Source: Treponema sp. (GTDB lineage Bacteria > Spirochaetota > Spirochaetia > Treponematales > Breznakiellaceae). Taken from it: 14,418 bases of DNA. A program made the translations under genes and the position numbers. Shown here piece after piece: positions 12,187-14,418 of this stretch. The first letter of the stretch is position 1. Each line of letters begins with the position of its first letter. The DNA is taken from assembly GCA_031254175.1 (NCBI GenBank), contig JAIRUY010000043.1:1-14418 (forward strand), written 5' to 3'. The notes beneath the pieces were generated by a model, which did no database searches, was not told the origin of the DNA, and saw nothing but the letters and a program-made list of their open reading frames with translations.

Positions 12187-14368
12187 TAAATCCAGGTACA
12201 TTGAAAAATTTGCCGAAGAAGGACTGGAAAATGTCCAGACCGTGGAGACTCTTCTATTTGAAATAAAAGACGGCTCCTGTATCTTTGACGATCTTGTAAC
12301 ACTTATGAGGCATCTGCATACCCTAAAAGGTTCTGCGCGGATGCTTGAATTTAAAAACATTGAAATTCTTTCGCATGCTCTGGAAACTGTTTTTACCGCA
12401 ATAAAAGAAGAACGGATATCCCTGAATGACAACTCTGTGCGCCTCCTGCTTTCGGCTCTTGATGAAATAAAAACAGGAATAAAAAAAATCAGTTCGGGTG
12501 AAACTGATGATATACAGGCAGCGTTATTTGAAAAAGAATTATCCGCTCTTGCCGCGAACGAGGATTTTTCCCTGCCCGGTCAGGAACATCCTAAAACAAA
12601 AAAAGCGCCCAAAAAGAAAGAAGAGGCTTCCTCAAGCAGTTCCAGAGGTGAGCTGCTTGAGGAAGAAAAATCCGAAAGCATAAGAATCTCAATTGAACGG
12701 ATTGACGACATTATCTACAGCATGGCGGCGCTTCAGTCTCTGGAAATAGCCGCCAGAAATATCGCCCGTGACACCGAAGCCATCACTGCCGCGTCCAGGC
12801 AATTTTCCAAACTTGTCAGCATTCACCAGCCGTTAAACTCTCCCCTGCTTCAGGAATTCCGTTCAATAGAATTGATGACAAGCAGGCTTGGATCATTCGT
12901 AAAAAATTATTCTCTGGATGTAGGCAATAATATACGAGGAGCGTATAACAGTGTAATTTCCCTGCGTATGCTGCCGCTTTCCACGGTTCTTGACGCATAT
13001 CCAAGGAATGTTTTTACAATAGCTTCGGAACTGGGCAAAAAAGTGCGAATTAAAATTGAAGGATCAGAAAATGAAATCGACAAAAATTTGACAGAATATT
13101 TGTCCGAAATATTTCTTCACATGGTCAGAAACTCCATAGATCACGGCATTGAAACTCCGCAAGAGCGGCGCGCAGCGGGAAAAAACGAGACCGGCCTTTT
13201 GGTGATAAATTGCGTCAGGGAAAGCGGAAACATGAAAGTCACCATTACTGATGACGGAAGGGGAATTGATACGGAAAAAATCCGGAAAATAATTGCGGAT
13301 AATGGTCTTGTCTCGGACGAAACCGCTGCCGCTCTTGAAGAAGAGGAACTTATCAACTTTATATTTCAAAGCGGATTTTCTACAGCGAAAAAAATTACCG
13401 ATGTATCAGGGCGCGGCGTGGGAATGGATGCGGTCAGAAATAATATCGAACGCATGAAAGGCAGCATTGCCATTCAGACAAAGGCAGGCGAAGGAACTAC
13501 ATTTACCATTTCCGTTCCGCTGTCGATGGCCGCTTTAATGGGCTTCCCGATTACTTCCGGAAATATGAAATTCATTATCCCCGCCAACTTTGTTGACACT
13601 GTGCTGCTCATAAAAACACAAGATATTGTTACAATCGTAGACCGCCCGGGAATTAAATATAACGGACGAATAATTAAACTGTTTTATCTTCATCATATAT
13701 TAAAGATCGAAACAGATAAAAAAAAGGAAGAAAGCGATTCAATTTTTGCGGTGATTGTCCAGGCCTATGAAGAAACAGTGGCGCTTGCGGTTAATAAAAT
13801 AAGCAGCATGCAGCAGGTTATTTTAAAAAACATGCCGTCATTTATGGAAAATATGGATGTGTTTTCCGGGGTTGTGCAGAACGAAGATTATGAAATGATA
13901 CCTGCGCTTCATATTCCGACTGTGATAAAAATGGCACGGCGTACTAAAACCATAGATATGAAGAAACGCCATGTGGATTATGAGCGTATGCGCAAATCAA
14001 TTCTGATTGTAGACGATTCCCGTCCGACAAGGGATATTGTGCGCGATATTCTTGAAGCCGAAGGATACAAGGTTGATACGGCGGCAAACGGCTCCGAAGC
14101 GCTGGGTGCGGCAAAAAACAACCAGTACGATTTGATATGCACAGATATTGTCATGCCGATAATGGATGGCTTTTTGCTGATAGAGAATATCCGTAAAAAT
14201 GACAGCCTGAAAAATATACCGGTTATTGTAATTACATCAAAAATGGATGAGAAAGATCAAAACAAGGCCGTCTCTCTTGGGGCAAACCGCTATATTGTAA
14301 AAAATACTTTTAACGATCACGAACTTACAGCCGCCATAAGGGATTTAATCGGAGAAGCAAATGGATAG
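12176..14368 (+). CDS. cheA: CheA-type hybrid histidine kinase with C-terminal receiver
   Basis: The 730-residue kinase has an Hpt domain (about 1-115) with phospho-acceptor His48 in HTLKGSARML, then a Lys/Glu/Ser-rich linker (about 135-165) and no recognisable P2 domain for CheY/CheB. A P3-like helical region (about 166-270) precedes the ATPase domain, with N-box HMVRNSIDHGIE (315-326), G1 DDGRGID (359-365), and F/G2 SGFSTAKKITDVSGRGVGMD (399-418). A CheW-like domain (about 448-590) and a receiver (about 607-727) follow; the receiver has D613/D614, phospho-acceptor D657, T687 and K709. This is the FrzE/WspE kind of architecture, where the kinase can pass phosphate to its own receiver as output or sink. 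ATG 12176 has GGAAAGG upstream and overlaps the receptor gene by 11 nt. No separate CheW, CheR or CheB gene is in view. Confidence 0.94.
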   Translation: MAIDKSRYIEKFAEEGLENVQTVETLLFEIKDGSCIFDDLVTLMRHLHTLKGSARMLEFKNIEILSHALETVFTAIKEERISLNDNSVRLLLSALDEIKTGIKKISSGETDDIQAALFEKELSALAANEDFSLPGQEHPKTKKAPKKKEEASSSSSRGELLEEEKSESIRISIERIDDIIYSMAALQSLEIAARNIARDTEAITAASRQFSKLVSIHQPLNSPLLQEFRSIELMTSRLGSFVKNYSLDVGNNIRGAYNSVISLRMLPLSTVLDAYPRNVFTIASELGKKVRIKIEGSENEIDKNLTEYLSEIFLHMVRNSIDHGIETPQERRAAGKNETGLLVINCVRESGNMKVTITDDGRGIDTEKIRKIIADNGLVSDETAAALEEEELINFIFQSGFSTAKKITDVSGRGVGMDAVRNNIERMKGSIAIQTKAGEGTTFTISVPLSMAALMGFPITSGNMKFIIPANFVDTVLLIKTQDIVTIVDRPGIKYNGRIIKLFYLHHILKIETDKKKEESDSIFAVIVQAYEETVALAVNKISSMQQVILKNMPSFMENMDVFSGVVQNEDYEMIPALHIPTVIKMARRTKTIDMKKRHVDYERMRKSILIVDDSRPTRDIVRDILEAEGYKVDTAANGSEALGAAKNNQYDLICTDIVMPIMDGFLLIENIRKNDSLKNIPVIVITSKMDEKDQNKAVSLGANRYIVKNTFNDHELTAAIRDLIGEANG

Positions 14369-14418
14369 GAAAAGAGTTTTAATTGCAGAAAACTCATGCG
14401 TCTTTGCGAATATGCTCC
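14361..14418 (+). CDS. Start of a probable receiver-domain protein (cut by window edge)
   Basis: Only the first 19 codons are present. MDRKRVLIAENSCVFANML resembles the first strand and helix of a receiver domain (typically KRVLIVDDSxxxR). The usual acidic pair D-D is E-N here (E10, N11), which may weaken metal binding if the match is right. The ATG has GGAG 6 nt upstream and overlaps the cheA stop by 8 nt, so it is coupled to the kinase. It could be a CheY-like output, a CheB, or a larger regulator. Confidence 0.6.
   Translation, partial: MDRKRVLIAENSCVFANML

Overview
The window looks like chromosome from a spirochaete of the Treponema group. This is an inference from style, not a database match: moderate, slightly AT-rich composition, a spirochaete-like lipobox on the sugar-binding lipoprotein, large coiled-coil receptors, and a chemosensory hybrid CheA. 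Every gene is bacterial and most are intact.

Left part (1-6566, minus strand). A carbohydrate-uptake operon reads right to left: a lipoprotein solute-binding protein, two CUT1-type permeases, a DUF5107/TPR protein of galactose-mutarotase-like character, then rmuC. Gaps after the binding protein are 1 to 19 nt, so the last four genes are tightly packed. No transport ATPase is encoded, so a shared MsmK/MalK-type ATPase elsewhere is presumably used. The only large internal gap (151 nt, between binding protein and permeases) holds two hairpin-forming palindromes. At the far left (about 1-236) lies a decayed tnpB-like remnant whose right end reaches the rmuC stop codon.

Middle (6567-8756). A PocR-domain AraC-type regulator is divergent from the ABC operon. 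The shared 146-nt gap has back-to-back promoters, a strong palindrome at the start of the ABC leader, and possible helically phased repeats. Convergent with the regulator is a kinase closely matching the motifs of N-acetylhexosamine 1-kinase (NahK). Together these suggest a scavenging locus for an amino-sugar-containing oligosaccharide: import, an unknown processing step by the DUF5107 protein, and C1 phosphorylation.

Right part (8757-14418, plus strand). A 332-nt spacer contains four hairpin-forming palindromes and a promoter. A chemosensory operon follows: a two-TM receptor with HAMP, a short one-TM receptor with no sensor domain, a CheA-receiver hybrid kinase, and the start of another receiver-like gene cut by the window edge. 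The genes are translationally coupled. Both receptors carry the same non-standard signalling tip, suggesting a dedicated insulated pathway.

The most unusual material is non-coding. A 32-nt palindrome occurs in two diverged copies with a compensatory base-pair change, and its inner core AGAAAC-N4-GTTTCT recurs in the ABC operon leader.
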